Made by a program: the position numbers and the translations under genes. 64,000 nucleotides of DNA. Origin: Albugo candida (Eukaryota > Oomycota > Peronosporomycetes > Albuginales). Each line of letters starts with the position of its first letter. Within the stretch, counting starts at the first letter, position 1. Below are positions 10,520 through 22,599 of the stretch, piece after piece. The DNA lies in assembly GCA_040437565.1 (NCBI GenBank), contig JBDOQK010000069.1, positions 62,001 through 126,000 on the forward strand. The letters run 5' to 3'. The notes beneath the pieces are model-generated. The model did not search any database and was not told the DNA's origin. It worked only from the letters and a program-made list of their open reading frames with translations.

Positions 10520-11500
10520 TGTTCATCCAAGAAACAACAGGGTTTGCCGTCGCGTCGTAATGAGGAAGCACGGCGATTGAGACTGTCCCGTAGATGAATT
10601 TGAACGTCGTAGTCTATCAGGAGTAAAACCGGACAACGCCAAGGGGCATGAGAAGGTGAAAGGTAAGAACGCGGAAGGATAGAGAACAATGATTTTCGTG
10701 ATGGTATGAAGCCGGTGGAACACAAGTAATATCTCGTAGATGAGAGTCGTAAAAGGGTGCGGGGAATGAACGTGAAATCCAGGCGATGACGTTGGCCTGG
10801 GCCAGAAAAAAGATGTCCGCTGAGGTGACAAACCTGCTAGCGGTCAGCGAGGTGGATGCATTGGAGCCAATGCAGATCTTGCGGTCGACCAGGGGCAAGC
10901 TGATGATCCTTCGAGTTTGCTTGATCGAGTAACAGGTTTATGGGAAGGTTGAAATCTCCGCATACCATGTGGACGATATCACTTGAGGATTGAGTCGGTA
11001 TTGCGGAGAAGAAGAAGACGAAGGTCTGGGGTGGGTTTTAGGACGTAAACACCGAGTAGGTGATATCGTTGGTCGTTGAGGATGCCGAAAGAGCTATTAA
11101 GCTTTTTTGGTTGAGTGGAACGTTCGAAGCTTCAAGTGATGTCTTGTACTCCCGGGAAAGTATGATTGGAGCCGAAAATGACATAAAACCCATAATGGCC
11201 TATGTGGGTAGGAAATGGAGAGTCGGACCAAAAGGCCTGCGTTTTAGAATCATGTCGTTGGAGATAATAAGTTGCTGAATTATGGCGCTCCAATGAAGGG
11301 CAGCGGGTTTCTTGAAGGAACACGACTTGATGGTGTTGGTGAGATTTGGAATACAAAGAGGGTACTGGCGCATTGGGTTCTTTAATATTGAGAATGGCGT
11401 CTTTGGCCAGCCAAGGTGCGGTATTAGACGCAACTGGAAGGTAGGAGTGTCAATGCTGGGGGATGAGTCATGGTTGAGGGCTTCTAATGTAGACAAGGCG
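10520..11500 (-). pseudogene. LINE beta C2 AP-type endonuclease remnant
   Basis: Minus-strand frame near 11356-11132 starts with VVFLQETRCPSLERHNSATY. The QET block with its Glu is a conserved metal-binding element of exonuclease-endonuclease-phosphatase (EEP) domains. The later GDFN block is not clearly readable. The domain would nick target DNA to start target-primed reverse transcription. It is broken into at least three frames. Confidence 0.6.
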
Positions 11501-11689
11501 AGCTTGGTTGAGGGTAACGTGGTGGGTTACATAAGCAATGTCGTACCCATTGAAAAGAGTGCAAGCAGAATGAGACATTTGTTGGTGAGAAGGAGAACCA
11601 GTGTACCGGGAAAGTAAGATGTCGATGAGGTAATAAGATGTTGTATCTCCAATGGATCAAAGTGGACATTTAGTGCTGAAATGAGTAAA

Positions 11690-13340
11690 AATAGGTCCTA
11701 AGCGGCAAGGAAGCGGATGTGCATCGTTGCATGAACTTCACTGTCTTGGGGTTGGATCAGGAGATTTGAATATGTCGAACTGGAGCGAAAGCTAACAAAG
11801 GCATGAAGTACTGAAGAAAACGTGCAGCCGTAAGCACGGTGCAGTAAGTGAGAACGGGTCCAAGGTTCTGTAAAAGGGGATTCTAGCGTTGCATAGAAAA
11901 CGGTCATGAAAATGGTGCTGGATGAACTGAAATATGTAGGAGCTTTGTTTAGGGATTGTGTTCGAACTCGCTAAGTAACTCATCATCAATGAACTCAAAA
12001 CAAATTGCCCGACACATCGAGTTAACATCGAAGCGGATAGAAGAATATCGGATAGCAGGAAATGTACCAGATTTTGATGACGTAATACGCCCGGGACATT
12101 GGAGGCGAGAAGAATCACTTTCCTGCATAACAAAATCTAACAGAGATATGGCCAAGTCGAACATGACATAGGTATCTCAGGATCGCAATGATCGATCCAA
12201 AGAGGCTCGTAGATAGCGGATGCGGTGGGGAAGACAGAAGTCATATGTTTATCCACAATATTCACATGTGTTTAGGTATGTGTGTGATGGGGCCATGAAG
12301 GCGATCTGTAGCAACGTAGGACGCTCGATTGACAAGGTGGAAGGGAACGACAATCACCTTAAGCATATGCGGCGATGCTTCATCATCGATGAAGGATACG
12401 TTGGAAAGGGTTTCGTCTCCACCCAAAATGAAGATTAATTCATCCGGGGGCACTAAAAGGGCTTGAGGCATCGGTATGTCCGGGGTGACAGAGTGTATAG
12501 TATATAGTGAACGTATAGTATCGAGACTCCATGGGATGCTAAATGTTATCGGCTGAGAAGGAGGAGGTTCGGCAGTTTAGAAACGGGGCGGAAGAGAGGA
12601 GATACGATTTTGTTGTCCTTGCTTATACGATGAGTCACCGCCATGGGCGAAGAAGTGGTGAGAGGTCGAGCGGGTCCAGGAAGGAGATCTCGCGAAGTAG
12701 GAAACTATTTGGGAGAACGCAATACGGGATTTTTTTCGAATTGAAATGAACAGTCTGCTGATTTGACAGAATTCCGCTATTGGTTGGCGGGTAAATACCA
12801 GGAGGGAGTCAACCACGATGCTCAAACTAATCATAAATTTCGGTGTCGGTGACGCGGTTCGGTACGCGTATCAAGTCGTCCTATTGACGAGAAGCAAAGG
12901 AAGAGAAACGAGAAATACGTGCTGCAGTTCTGAAAATTGATGATTCAAGGCAGGATAAATCTGAAGCCACCTTGCGTAGACAAATACCCATGTCGGAAAT
13001 GAGACGGAAGTCACGGAAAAATAGATTGTTCTTTGCATCTTGCCATGCGAGGGGTTGAAAGTCGTTGCCGAGTTCATGAAGGATCTAGAAGAGATTCTTG
13101 GAGCGAGATTGGCACCACACGAAAAGCCTGGGTCGATTCCAAGGTGGATACACAGGAGGTTTGGTGGTCGAACCGTGGATAAGAATTGGCGTAAAAGGTT
13201 AGGAGTGAGATTGACAAGGTGGACAGAGTTGCAGATCCATGAGTCAAAGGCGCCTGAGAGATGTCGCGGAACGGTAGAAAATACTGTCGAGAGGGAGCAA
13301 GAAAGGTCGATAAACCGTATGTTTTTTTTAATAGGGCGGT
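11690..13340 (-). pseudogene. LINE beta C2 ORF1 remnant
   Basis: Recognised by comparison with the other beta ORF1 copies. LAWQDAKNNLFFRDFR (near 13040-13000) matches LAWQNFKNNYLLRDFR in C1, and SSIRFDVNSMCRAICFEFI (about 12065-12005) matches STICFDVGSMSKANLLDFI in copy H. ORF1 in such LINEs is usually a nucleic-acid-binding chaperone or structural protein. This copy is split over several frames and dead. Confidence 0.6.
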
Positions 13341-13429
13341 AATTGCTTTGCCAGGTCGGAGCAAATGGGGTGCGAGACGATCGGTAAAAATAGCTGAATT
13401 CGGGAACGTTCCAGAAGCCGACAAAACGT

Positions 13430-15205
13430 CACTGAGACGATGTATGGATGCCGAGCCAAGGTGTTGGAAGACAATGATTGTTCTGAAGACAGGGAGACGT
13501 CAAGTTCCACGAAGGAGTGTACCATTGTTCCAAAGTGGTTGATGGAGTGATTGAGTTGAGGACCGGGTGGTGGTATCCCAACTTGTACGTACCAGTGTTG
13601 TCCGTGTGCGAAGCGTATCGATCCAAAAAGGTGGAAGGTAAAACTATCGTGTTGAGCTCATTTTCGCTGAAGTCATATGCGGAAGATAAAGGATGTCCAA
13701 GCCAAGACCAAGGTGCCGAAGAAAGAGAGTAAAGAGGCATAAGGCTGGTGTAAACCAATGACGCGCTGAATGAGAGGAGGAGCGAATGGCAAGGAGACCG
13801 GAGATGAGTACCGATAGACGATAAATACGTAGTGTATCTACCGGGAAGGTGAAGAAAGACCACCTTGTGACACATGGACGGCGTGCCAGGTGCGTGGGAG
13901 AAGACCAGGTGGATAGCAATGAGAATGGACTCCTGTGATGTTTTTGTTGATGAAGGAGCGAACGAGGATGAAGAGTTTGGCCAAGAACGTTTCCGGGATG
14001 TAATTAGCGGTACTAACATGTCAAAGTAGAGGTAGGATCACTGTCTTCAGAAGGAGGACGCGACCGCGATCTGTCCTTTCACGCCATCACCATAATACGA
14101 TTAGTTGATGGATGCTGCGAAGAAGAAGATCCAATTGGTGAGGAGCCGACTTGAAGCCATCCACAGGTACGCCAAGTAGTCGTGTGAAGTTGGTGGTGTC
14201 GAGGGTGTGGAGATTATACTATTGGAGAATGGCGCGCGTGGTATGGGTGGTGTCTCAAGTCGTGAAAGGTAGGACGACTGTTTTGGTGAGATTGAGTGCC
14301 ATCCCAACCGCGGAGCAGAAAGAATGCACATGTGCAGCGGAGGTTGGTGCGGGGCGTAGGTCGGCAAGAAGGCCGGTTGCATCATCGGTGAAAGCGAGGG
14401 TAAGTTGTCTCGAGGCGTGCATAGGGTTGACAATATCATGATGAAAGTTTGAACGGAGGAACGACAGTAGCGGGTCAATATAAAGCACAAAAATACCAGG
14501 AAAGAATGGATGACCCTAGCGAACTCCGATGCCGAGTTGCTTATCCATTGTGGGAAGTTGGGGCCGAAACCAAAGTTTGAGAGATTGGAGTAGAGGGCTG
14601 AGTAGGGAACACTTTCGAAGGCTTTAGCAAAGTCGAGAAAGATGCCTCCTTCGCATTTAAAGGACGGGAGGCGTTTACATAAGTGTTGGAGGTCTAGAAA
14701 TCGGCTAGGGCATCTCGAACACCTCGTCCAGGGACGAAGGCATGCTGATCGGGATGGAGAAGAGTCGGGAGAACGGAATTGAGTCGATGTGCCAATACTT
14801 TGGGGCCAAATTTGGCATCTTGGTTGAGGATCATAAGTGGTCGATAATTGGAAGGATCAGCTCTATCACCAGGCTTGGAGAGGAGGGAAAGATAACTTCT
14901 GCGTTGAAACTTTGTCATTCGGCCAAGGTGAACTTGGAAAGAATATATGAGTTCCACAACTGGTCTCAATAATGTCGGAAATAGTTGGTAGTATTCCGCT
15001 GGAAGGCTCGAGCTGTAAAGGGGGCGTCGAGAAAGGCCCGTTGTTGTGGAGTAAGACGGCACGTTGTTGAGGCAAGAAACGGAGAGTGTTGAGAAGAGGA
15101 ATAAGTGAAGGTTGAGTCGGAGAGCGTTGACGCAGGGTTGAATGCCGGGGATCGATAAATCCGAGCCCAATAGTTCACTGTTAAGTTGCAATAACGTGTG
15201 GGCAA
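13430..15205 (-). pseudogene. LINE beta C1 reverse transcriptase
   Basis: Frame 15191-14694 reads TKFQRRSYLSLLSKPGDR, NYRPLMILNQDAKFGPKVLA and HPDQHAFVPGRGVRDAL, the canonical L1-type RT N-terminal blocks. Motif C, FTDDATGLL, is intact on frame 14488-14255. Motif A lies between them in a broken stretch. The thumb region continues to about 13430 in mixed frames. The C-terminal zinc knuckle is missing. Confidence 0.75.
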
Positions 15206-15513
15206 GAAGTGAGTCCAGTTGGGAACTTAACCGGAGTAATTGCCAGACGTAAGGCAGGTGGTGTGGGAGGACGGAAGAAGGTCGATGTACTACCTTCCAT
15301 CTGATAGAAGTCCCTGCGGAACCGTGTCGATCGCCAGCGATCTTCGGGAGCTTCGAGAAAAGTGGGATATTCTGCCCGGGCCGAAAGGTAGGTCGGAGAT
15401 GAATGAGGGGAAGTGGCCTGAAGTTCGAGGTACTGAGATCGAAGTTGGTTCAGACGACGTTCGTTGAAGGCGCGTTTGGTAAGGAAGGTTTGTCGGAGGT
15501 AAATTAAGTCGCG

Positions 15514-16450
15514 TCATTTGTGCTCGTCCGGTAAGCATCCTGGTTTACCGTCACGTCGTAATTCGGACGAGGGAGAGGGGGGGGGTAAGGCTGGTGAAAA
15601 GATGAGGTATAACTTCGCGATCGCGCAGATGCCATACCGGACAGCGCCAATAGGTCCGTGAGGGTAATGGTTACGATCTGGAGGTGAGACGAAAGGAGAT
15701 AGAGTGATGACCTTCGTTATAGTATGAAGGCGGCGAAATGTTATGGATATCTTGAAGATGATAGTCGAAAAAAGTGAGAGATAGGAGGTAACAATCCAGT
15801 CGATGACGTTGGCCAGGATCAGAAAAGACGTGTGGTCGGATGGCTGATCCGCCATGGATCAATGAGACTAAGGCATTGACGAGAGTTGAAAAGTTCCAGT
15901 CGACCAGGGGCAGTAGATGATCCTTCGGGTCTGTTTTGTCGAGAAGTGGGTCGATAGGAAGGTTGAACTCGCCGCATACCATGTGGACGGTATCCAGAAA
16001 ATTGTATTGGTAATGCAGAGAAGAAGGGGGCCCTGTCCCGGGGTTTGAGTTGAAGCATAGACGCAGTCGAGGTGATAGAGTTGTGTACCAAGGCGAGCCG
16101 ATATGATCATGTATCGGTTGTGTAGTATGGAGAAAGCTCGAGGCTGGGAGTGAGATCTTCTATGTTGGTGAACGGATGATTGGAGCAAAAGATGACGCCG
16201 ACGCCATTTTGACCCGTAAAGGTGGGAATGAGAAGTGAAACCAAAAGGCATGTACATGAGAATCATGACGGAGAAGGAAGTATGTTGCAGAGTGGAGATT
16301 ATACAAGGAAGGAAAGCGTGTTTCTTGGATGAATGAAATTTGATGTTGAGGGAGAAGTTTGGAGCAGAAGAAAGGTGTGGGTGCATGAAGACCGATGATA
16401 TTGATGCTGGCACCATTGAAATGCCATGGGGTCAGACAAGACGCAACTTG
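15514..16450 (-). pseudogene. LINE beta C1 AP-type endonuclease
   Basis: Contains IQETRFPSL (near 16330), then frame 15982-15671 with HMVCGEFNLPIDPLLDK, where the usual GDFN is GEFN, then HRLDCYLLSLTFFDY and a GHHSISFRL end that matches the D-H catalytic block (usually DHxP). The Asp changes suggest loss of metal coordination. It would cut target DNA for target-primed reverse transcription. Frames are broken. Confidence 0.7.
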
Positions 16451-16699
16451 GGTGTTCTGAAAGGTCGGAACCGGGGGGAGGAGAAGGTGGATGAGCCGCT
16501 TTGTGCCGAAAGAGCCGTCTTGATTGGAGGTAACGCAGTCGAGTACATAAGCAATGCTGGTCCCATATATGATCGTGCAAGTAAAACGAGGCTTTCATTG
16601 ATGAGGAGAGGGACTGATGTGCCAGCGAGGTAGATAGCGTTGGATTGAATGAGATGTTGCACGTTCAATGGATCGAAATAGACGCTGGATGATGAGGAG

Positions 16700-18886
16700 A
16701 TGAGGAGATGAGGAGGAAGAGATCCCACGTAGCCAAGAAAGGGGATGGCGTGGGCCTGGTATGGTATAATCTTGCAAATTATGGATGAGGTCGGAGTAAG
16801 TCGCTGTGTCGCGGACGGATGTGAAGTTGCCGAATAAGAGCTAAAAGGCGGAGCCATAGACCCGGTAGAGGGAGTGAGAACGTGTCACTGGTTGGAGAAA
16901 GCGTTGTTTAGTTGCTGAGAGAAGGTTCGTCCGAATAGGGAAGGTAGAGCGGCTAAACGTAAGTTTGCTTTCGTAATAGCGGTTTCAAGCGCTTTGGCGA
17001 GAAAAAAATCAATGTAGTCGAACTGATTCGCCCTTGACATTGATCCAACATCAAAGCAGATCGTTGACTGTTGAGATCGTGATGGGTGGATGGATTGGGT
17101 GCTTCAAGGAAGCCGGAACAGTGGACACATGAGTCGTATTTTTCGTGAATATCCGGGTTGAACGCCGAAATGGGAACATTAGGATCGCAATGGTCAATCC
17201 AGAGAAGTTCAAGAATGTTGGGCATGACCGGGAACTTAAAATTCATTTTGTTGTAAAATATACGGATTTGTGATTGAGGGATGTTTGAAACGGCCGATGC
17301 GTGATCCGTCGCGAGGTAAGATGTCCGCGTAACAAATTTGAAGTGCGGTTCAGTTGGAGGGGCGGCAGGATCTTGATGACTTTTTGACGTGCTGAAAAGG
17401 TGGCATCGCTCATGATCGAAGATCCGAATTATGAAGCGTCATTAGTAGAGTCCAAAACTGATGATTCGGAAGTAGGAAAGACAGCTTGGGGCTTTGAAGT
17501 GTCCGATATAACTGATGAAGATGCATCGGAAGGGCGGGTAGCGACAAGATTAGCCCAGATACTTGAGTTCAAAGGTCAGCTTAAGCTAAATCCGGAAGTC
17601 TTAGTTCCAGGGCGGTGAGGTGGTGGCGTCACTTTGTTGTACTTGCTGAGTCGATTTGTAACGATGTAAGGACGGAGTTGTGTGTGCTGGTGTGATGGGT
17701 CATGAAAAGTTATCCCCTAACCGGGTTATGGTAGAGACAGACGGGTACTTTGCCGGAGGTGAAATATGCTGTCCATTGAGTTGAGGGAAGCCCACTATCG
17801 ATGGAGGGTCGAATGCCTGTTGGGAGACAGCCACGTTGTTGAAACCAGTCGTAGATTTCACTATCCGTGATCCCATCCGGCAAGCGTACAGAATGTGCTA
17901 ATTATCGTGAAGTGAATGAGGAGTAGCGGTCAATTAGAAGCCGCAGTGGCGAAGAGACAAAGCTCAAACTATCATAAAGAAGATGCCACATTGAACGAGG
18001 TTCAGAAAAAGTCGATTCCCATGCCTTGGATTGAGCGGAAGTCGCGTAATAGGTAGTTGTTTTTGAAATTCTGCCACGCAAGGGTTTAAGACGCATTTTT
18101 GAGCTCAATGTAAATTTTCGAAGAGCTTCTTCAAGCGATATGTAACCGCAGAGAATCCAGAATTTGAACGGGACTTTGGTCCGAGTTGGTGCAATTCGAA
18201 GGGCGATGCGTTTTGCTCTTCGACATTGCCCGTAAGAAGAGCGTGAGCGATGGCTTCTTCAATTTCTTGGAGAAGAGCGTCATAAGAAATCTCAAGTGAA
18301 AAACGCTGTCGTTGAGGGGGTCGTGGAGGGCCAAGAGGGGTAGTGGTGGCGAATGTTGACGCGATTTCCATTGCTCAGCCCGTGACATTGATTGTGGTGG
18401 TGTTGGGCGAAGTTTCGGCGGCGGAGGAGGTGGATTGGTAGGTGGTGGAAGCGTTGATCCCGTTAATGTGGGGGAATAGAGGACGGTGATGTTGATAAGG
18501 GGGTTCCTTGCCTGCGGAAGCGTGCGATGAACGCGTGATCATGTTGGTTGGTCAGCCAGTAACAGAAAAGACACTGACCCAAGTCTATTTTCCGTGAAAA
18601 GCGGACCAAAGATCTGATTAAAGTAGAAAAGTGACGGGTAGGCTAGTCGACAGTACCACTGTAATCTGGTCCTAGGGCGATGGATGGGGCAGTAAACTGT
18701 AAAAGCTAAGTTGATAGTCGGAAATTCCAGTCGAAAGTAGCCTTGGGATCTGGGCTGTGGGCGAGAGGCGGCGCAGAGAACCGGAAGACTTGGTTGAAAG
18801 GTGGAAAGGTTCAGTTGAGGGAGAATGGGCACTATTGAAGGCGGAAAATGACGGAAAGATGAAGCTGGAAACTGTAGGATGTGCAT
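16700..18886 (-). pseudogene. LINE beta C1 ORF1 region
   Basis: The pyrimidine-rich 5' UTR (18886-18539) leads into a frame at 18371-18105 with an ALLQEIEEAIAHALL block. Then follow LAWQNFKNNYLLRDFR (near 18085-18040), a CxxC block YDSCVHCSGFLEAPN (near 17150-17100) and an FDVGSMSRANQFDYIDFF-type block (about 17065-17005). The same order occurs in copies E and H. Frames shift several times, so it is non-functional. ORF1 probably binds element RNA. Confidence 0.6.
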
Positions 18887-18959
18887 TGCTTAAATTCGAG
18901 CTCCAAGAAAACCTTAAAGATGTTAATGTACCATACTGCTGATAATTGCTTCAATCCAT

Positions 18960-19690
18960 TTGAACTTCGCTGTAGCTAGCAAACTTGACCCTTTTTTTCA
19001 TTTCTGGTTGTGGCCGCATGTACACATCTTCGAAATATCCATTAAGAAATGCTGTATCCACATCATACAGGGTAATCTCGTAACCAACTTGAACACAGAC
19101 ATACTGAGGAATACTCTGATCGAAATGATGCTTGCAACAGGGGTGTATGTTTCATTTTAGTCGACTCCGGTTGTTTGTCGAAGTCGTTGCGCAACCAGTC
19201 TTGCCTTATATATCTCAACTGCACCATGGTCGCCTCGCTAAATTGCAAACACCCATTTACACCCGATCACCTTCTGACCGTTTGGACTATCTACTCTTTT
19301 CCATGTCTGCTTTTCATTCAGCGACTTGAACTCTAATGCTGCCGCATGTTTGCATTGGGGAGCTTCAGCGCTTTGCAAAACTTCCGGTTATGTTGTAGGG
19401 CTTTCAATGGCTGCGTTTGCTTGCACGGACGTAAGCCGCAATCGCTTTTACTCTCGATTGACTTCAGCAAGATCGAGCTGATTTTTATCTTGATACGAAA
19501 TAATGGCATCGCTGAACGCAATTGCTGGTGTTGTCCTGTGGAGACGTCCGGGAACAATGCTGATGTCGTGATTATGTGAATATCCATCCATTTATATTCA
19601 TCATCTCGACACAATATTAGTTTCTGGACGTTGGCACTGAGAACTAACTTGGCTAGGAGGAACTGAGATAATTCCCCCCGGCACAATATT
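18960..19690 (-). pseudogene. Copia D reverse transcriptase N-terminal remnant
   Basis: Minus strand, contains QDWLRNDFDKQP and LYDVDTAFLNGYFEDVYM, the copia RT motif A region (usually QxDVKTAFLNGxLxEEVYM). The sequence stops before the YVDD motif at the join with LINE C1. Confidence 0.75.
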
Positions 19691-20159
19691 CATCAACTTC
19701 CATGTAGGAAGTGCCTTCAGCTGAATGATCCAAGGATACTAAGTGTATGTCAAGTCGTCCAGGTACCATGAGTTGATGATTTTAGTATGTTTGGCCAGCT
19801 TGATAAATTTTCATGAATTGCGGTTTCTGACACTCGATGCGTACACATGGAGTTCGATGATAATCAAATGAATTTCTTCTTGGAGTCATTTCAGGGTTCT
19901 AAAATATTGACATGAATATACATGGTCTGATTAGCTTCTGTTAGGCGAATACTTCGGGATATCTCTACTCTTTTGGTCGGTATGTTGAATACCCGATACG
20001 CTTTCGAGTTGTCCGCGTATCCGAGGAATAGCAGGATTAGGCCATTGCGTCTAATTATGATTGCTTCGACTTGTCGATATGTGCAAAGCCAGTAGATCCG
20101 AAAAGACGAGGGTGACTGATGCCTGCTTTTTCTTTGAAACAAATTTTCAGTGATGTGCA

Positions 20160-20732
20160 CTACACTCGAAGACTATTCAGGACGCGGCGTATGATTTACG
20201 CTGCGGTACTGACAGCTTCCGCTCACCATTCCTTTGCCATATTCTTGTGTTCCATCATTGCACGAGCTCTTTAATGAATCTTCGGTTCATCGTTTCGCCA
20301 AACCATACTGTTGCGTTGAGAACGTGTCCCATAGTCTGATGGACTATTCCATTTCGTTGACAATCTTCCTCAATTCGCCTTTTCAAAAAATATGTACCGT
20401 TATCCGTTCATAAGCACTTGATCTCCTACTTGTTTGGCGTTCCACCATCGCTTTGTAAGCCACCTGCTGATGTCGTTCTCATCGGTCCCAACAGATCGCT
20501 GTAGATTACTTGCAGCAGTTCCGTTGTCTTCTACTCAATGCTCTTTGCGTCGAGAATTGGGACACCGATGATTTTTCATTTTCACAACCCGCACAAATCT
20601 CATCTGTTTCTATATCATCGTGAACAGAACATTCTGGCACTTGAACCCCAGTGCAACATTTTTGCGTTCGTTCAAGTTGAGCAGAGGGAGGTAACTCAAG
20701 CGAGCATGCCATATTTTCAGTCTTGACTGCCT
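20160..20732 (-). pseudogene. Copia D integrase remnant
   Basis: A GAG-pre-integrase-like zinc block (WHARLSYLPLLNL, then CAGCENEKSS, near 20740-20570) is followed by TDNGTYFLKRRIEEDCQRNG and a GETMNRRFIKELVQ block. The latter two correspond to the D and E of the integrase DDE core (usually SDNGxE and AERMNR). Stops and frameshifts are frequent. Confidence 0.7.
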
Positions 20733-21251
20733 TCACTGGAAGATGCAGGCGATGTAGTCTCGGTTCGTGTCCTTGGTAGTGTATGCAGTGTGACATCTCC
20801 CCCTCCGCTTTATACGAATGATCGTCTCGGTCTCTGACTTAATCTCGCACCAGTTGCTACCAAAAGAAACATTAAGACCACTGGCCGTTAACTCGGATGT
20901 TGATAGTAGTGGGCGGTCCAATTTCGGCACGTATAACACGTCATGAATGGTGACATGTTCAGCATTGTTGAGACTAACTGGTATTGAACAAGTGCTTTTA
21001 GCTTCGACTGTAGTCTCATTTGCAATTGGTATCTTGATTGAACGATCAAGATCCATCAGTGATGCGAATTCTGACTTGTCATAGCTCATATGACCGCTGT
21101 TAGCACTGTTCAAAAGCCAGGCATTCTTCTTTGGGCGGTAATTTTCATAAGCGCATAATCGTTCCGGCTTAAACGCTTTTTTTATTTGCTTCGTTAAAAA
21201 CATTCCGCTTGTCTTTGCACACGCTTTCCACAGTTGAAACATTTCCACCAA
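20733..21251 (-). pseudogene. Copia D aspartic protease, active site mutated
   Basis: A 172-codon open minus-strand frame. AWLLNSANSGHMS (Asn-Ser-Ala at 21110-21102) stands where copia proteases have WLLDSGASxHM, so the catalytic Asp and the Gly are both changed. Downstream VLYVPKLDRPLLSTSELTASG and the following segment are typical of the copia protease to pre-integrase region. The frame stayed open although the enzyme must be dead. Confidence 0.8.
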
Positions 21252-21399
21252 ACGAGTTCCTGTTGATTCGAGTATTGTTGGGTCTTGTCCTTAAAAATTT
21301 ACTCTTCTTGGCCTTCAGCCCAAGATCCTTTAATTCCTTTTTTCTGGATACTGTCCTAGTCTCGGCGGATAATTTCACGAGCACTCTTCGAATTGATTC

Positions 21400-22187
21400 C
21401 AGGCATGCTCTTCAGGATTCGTGTAATGTGTTCATAGTCTTTAGACAGACTACCCAGAAACACCGGGAGCATTCTTACTCATCCGTCACGTCTCCGATAG
21501 ACGACATGCTCATCGCTAGTTCATCTAGCTTTATCATATGATCCATCAAGCTGCTCCCTCTTTCCATCTTGAGCTCGTGCAGCTAACGTCGCACTTGTAC
21601 TCGATTGTGTAAACTTTTCCGATCAAAAGAATTGTGGAATGTATCTCAAAGCTGCCTCGTCGACATCGTATTCCTGATCATCAATTGATTCAGCGCCGTG
21701 AGCATTGTCGAAAGAAGACAAAACGTCTTCAGGTCGTTTGTTCTCTAAACTGCCACCGCTGAAGCGTCCTCCATCTTGATGTCAACTTCTTCCAAATGCT
21801 GTAGTAAACGTCTCCTCGCAGACTTCATCCGTGCATTGAATTCCAAATAGAAGCAGTTGCCGTCTCTGAGTATGTCATGCCTGACATCCATCGCGCTTGG
21901 GCTCATTAGCTGCTGATGGTCTCCAACCAACGAGAACCAGGGAGCTTAAATTCGGAAGTACGTATATTAGGTCCCTAATTCACNNNNNNNNNNNNNNNNN
22001 NNNNNNNNNNNNNNNNNNNNNNNNNNNNNNNNNNNNNNNNNNNNNNNNNNNNNNNNNNNNNNNNNNNNNNNNNNNNNNNNNNNAGTAAACGTCTCCTCGC
22101 AGACTTCATCCGTGCATTGAATTCCAAATAGAAGCAGTTGCCGTCTCTGAGTATGTCATGCCTGACATCCATCGCGCTTGGGCTCAT
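21400..22187 (-). pseudogene. Copia D gag
   Basis: Starts MSPSAMDVRHDI and contains NCFYLEFNARMKSARRRLL, equivalent to NFMWEFNARMTLARKNLL in copia M and YFHWEFNMKMTLARKGLL in copia O. Later gag is frameshifted: KKELKDLGLKAKKSKF lies near 21340-21295. The 22084-22264 copy and the 21803-21983 copy are the same sequence around gap 3. Gag forms the virus-like particle. This copy is non-functional. Confidence 0.7.
21984..22083. other. 100-N gap 3 with duplicated flanks
   Basis: 21803-21983 (181 bp) and 22084-22264 read the same. An unmerged contig overlap is the likely cause. Confidence 0.95.
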
Positions 22188-22191
22188 TAGC
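22179..22191 (-). promoter_or_regulatory. Copia D primer-binding site with gag ATG
   Basis: GCTAATGAGCCCA on the minus strand directly follows the LTR. It differs at two or three positions from GGTTATGAGCCCA of copia O. The ATG (22187-22185) opens gag as MSPSAMDV. Confidence 0.55.
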
Positions 22192-22330
22192 TGCTGATGG
22201 TCTCCAACCAACGAGAACCAGGGAGCTTAAATTCGGAAGTACGTATATTAGGTCCCTAATTCACTTAACAGTTAATCTAAGCCTTTAAAAACTACCGCAT
22301 CTTATCTGCAAGTCCGTTATGTTGCTAACA
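22192..22330 (-). repeat. 5' LTR of copia D
   Basis: 139 bp beginning TGTTAGCAAC and ending ATCAGCA on the minus strand, with the TG..CA ends expected of LTRs. The primer-binding site follows immediately. Only this LTR is present, since the 3' half of the element is deleted. A partial copy at 21911-21983 belongs to the gap-flank duplication. Confidence 0.65.
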
Positions 22331-22550
22331 TCCAACGAAAACTGGTCCGAGGGCAAGAGACAATTCATTGAGTGTAGAGGTGAGCTGGAAAGGGGTTACT
22401 GGGGTTGGTGGAGAAGGCTGAGTAGGCTGCTAAAGTTGAGACGTAGCCGGCTTTATGGACTATTGATGGAGCTAGGTACAAGGAAAAGCACGTGTGCACC
22501 AGCGAGAGAATTGGAAAGTCGGGAGTTTGGCTGGGATGTTACGTTACATT
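22331..22550 (-). mobile_element. 5' head of LINE beta C1
   Basis: On the minus strand this starts (A)TGTAACGTAACATCCCAGCC and continues as a pyrimidine-rich 5' UTR alignable with 32460-32680 (shared CCAACCCCAGTA and GGATCAGTTTTC-like blocks). It follows directly on the 3' tail of LINE E at 22551-22580, a tail-to-head junction. Confidence 0.75.
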
Positions 22551-22599
22551 ATAATTACGTTGACATTCCTATACGCTAGCTATGTGAAAAGAATAAAAT

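Larger units (their letters stand above)
10480..13340 (-). mobile_element. LINE beta copy C2, ORF1 plus endonuclease only
   Basis: Minus-strand 5' half of a beta LINE. ORF1-like sequence (13340-11690) and an endonuclease domain (about 11500-10520) are present. RT is missing because the copy stops near 10480 at repeat R2. Its 5' side runs into the RT end of copy C1 near 13340-13430 without the usual beta head motif, so both copies are probably truncated there by deletion or recombination. Confidence 0.7.
18936..22330 (-). mobile_element. Copia element D, 3' truncated, nested in LINE C1
   Basis: Minus-strand Ty1/copia element. The 5' LTR is at 22192-22330, the primer-binding site at 22179-22191, then gag, protease, integrase and the N-terminal part of RT. 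It stops within RT near 18960, after LYDVDTAFLNGYFEDVYM, and LINE C1 sequence resumes. The 3' half and 3' LTR are deleted. Part of gag and the LTR (21803-21983) is duplicated as 22084-22264 around a scaffold gap, an artefact. Confidence 0.8.
13340..22550 (-). mobile_element. LINE beta copy C1, interrupted by copia D
   Basis: Minus-strand LINE with its 5' head at 22331-22550 and the rest at 13340-18935. The two parts match consecutive pieces of the 5' UTR of copy H at 32460-32760, on either side of a GTTTTCC..GC..C segment, so copia D (18936-22330) was inserted into the 5' UTR. ORF1, endonuclease and RT are present in order. The 3' end is missing at the join with C2. Confidence 0.75.
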
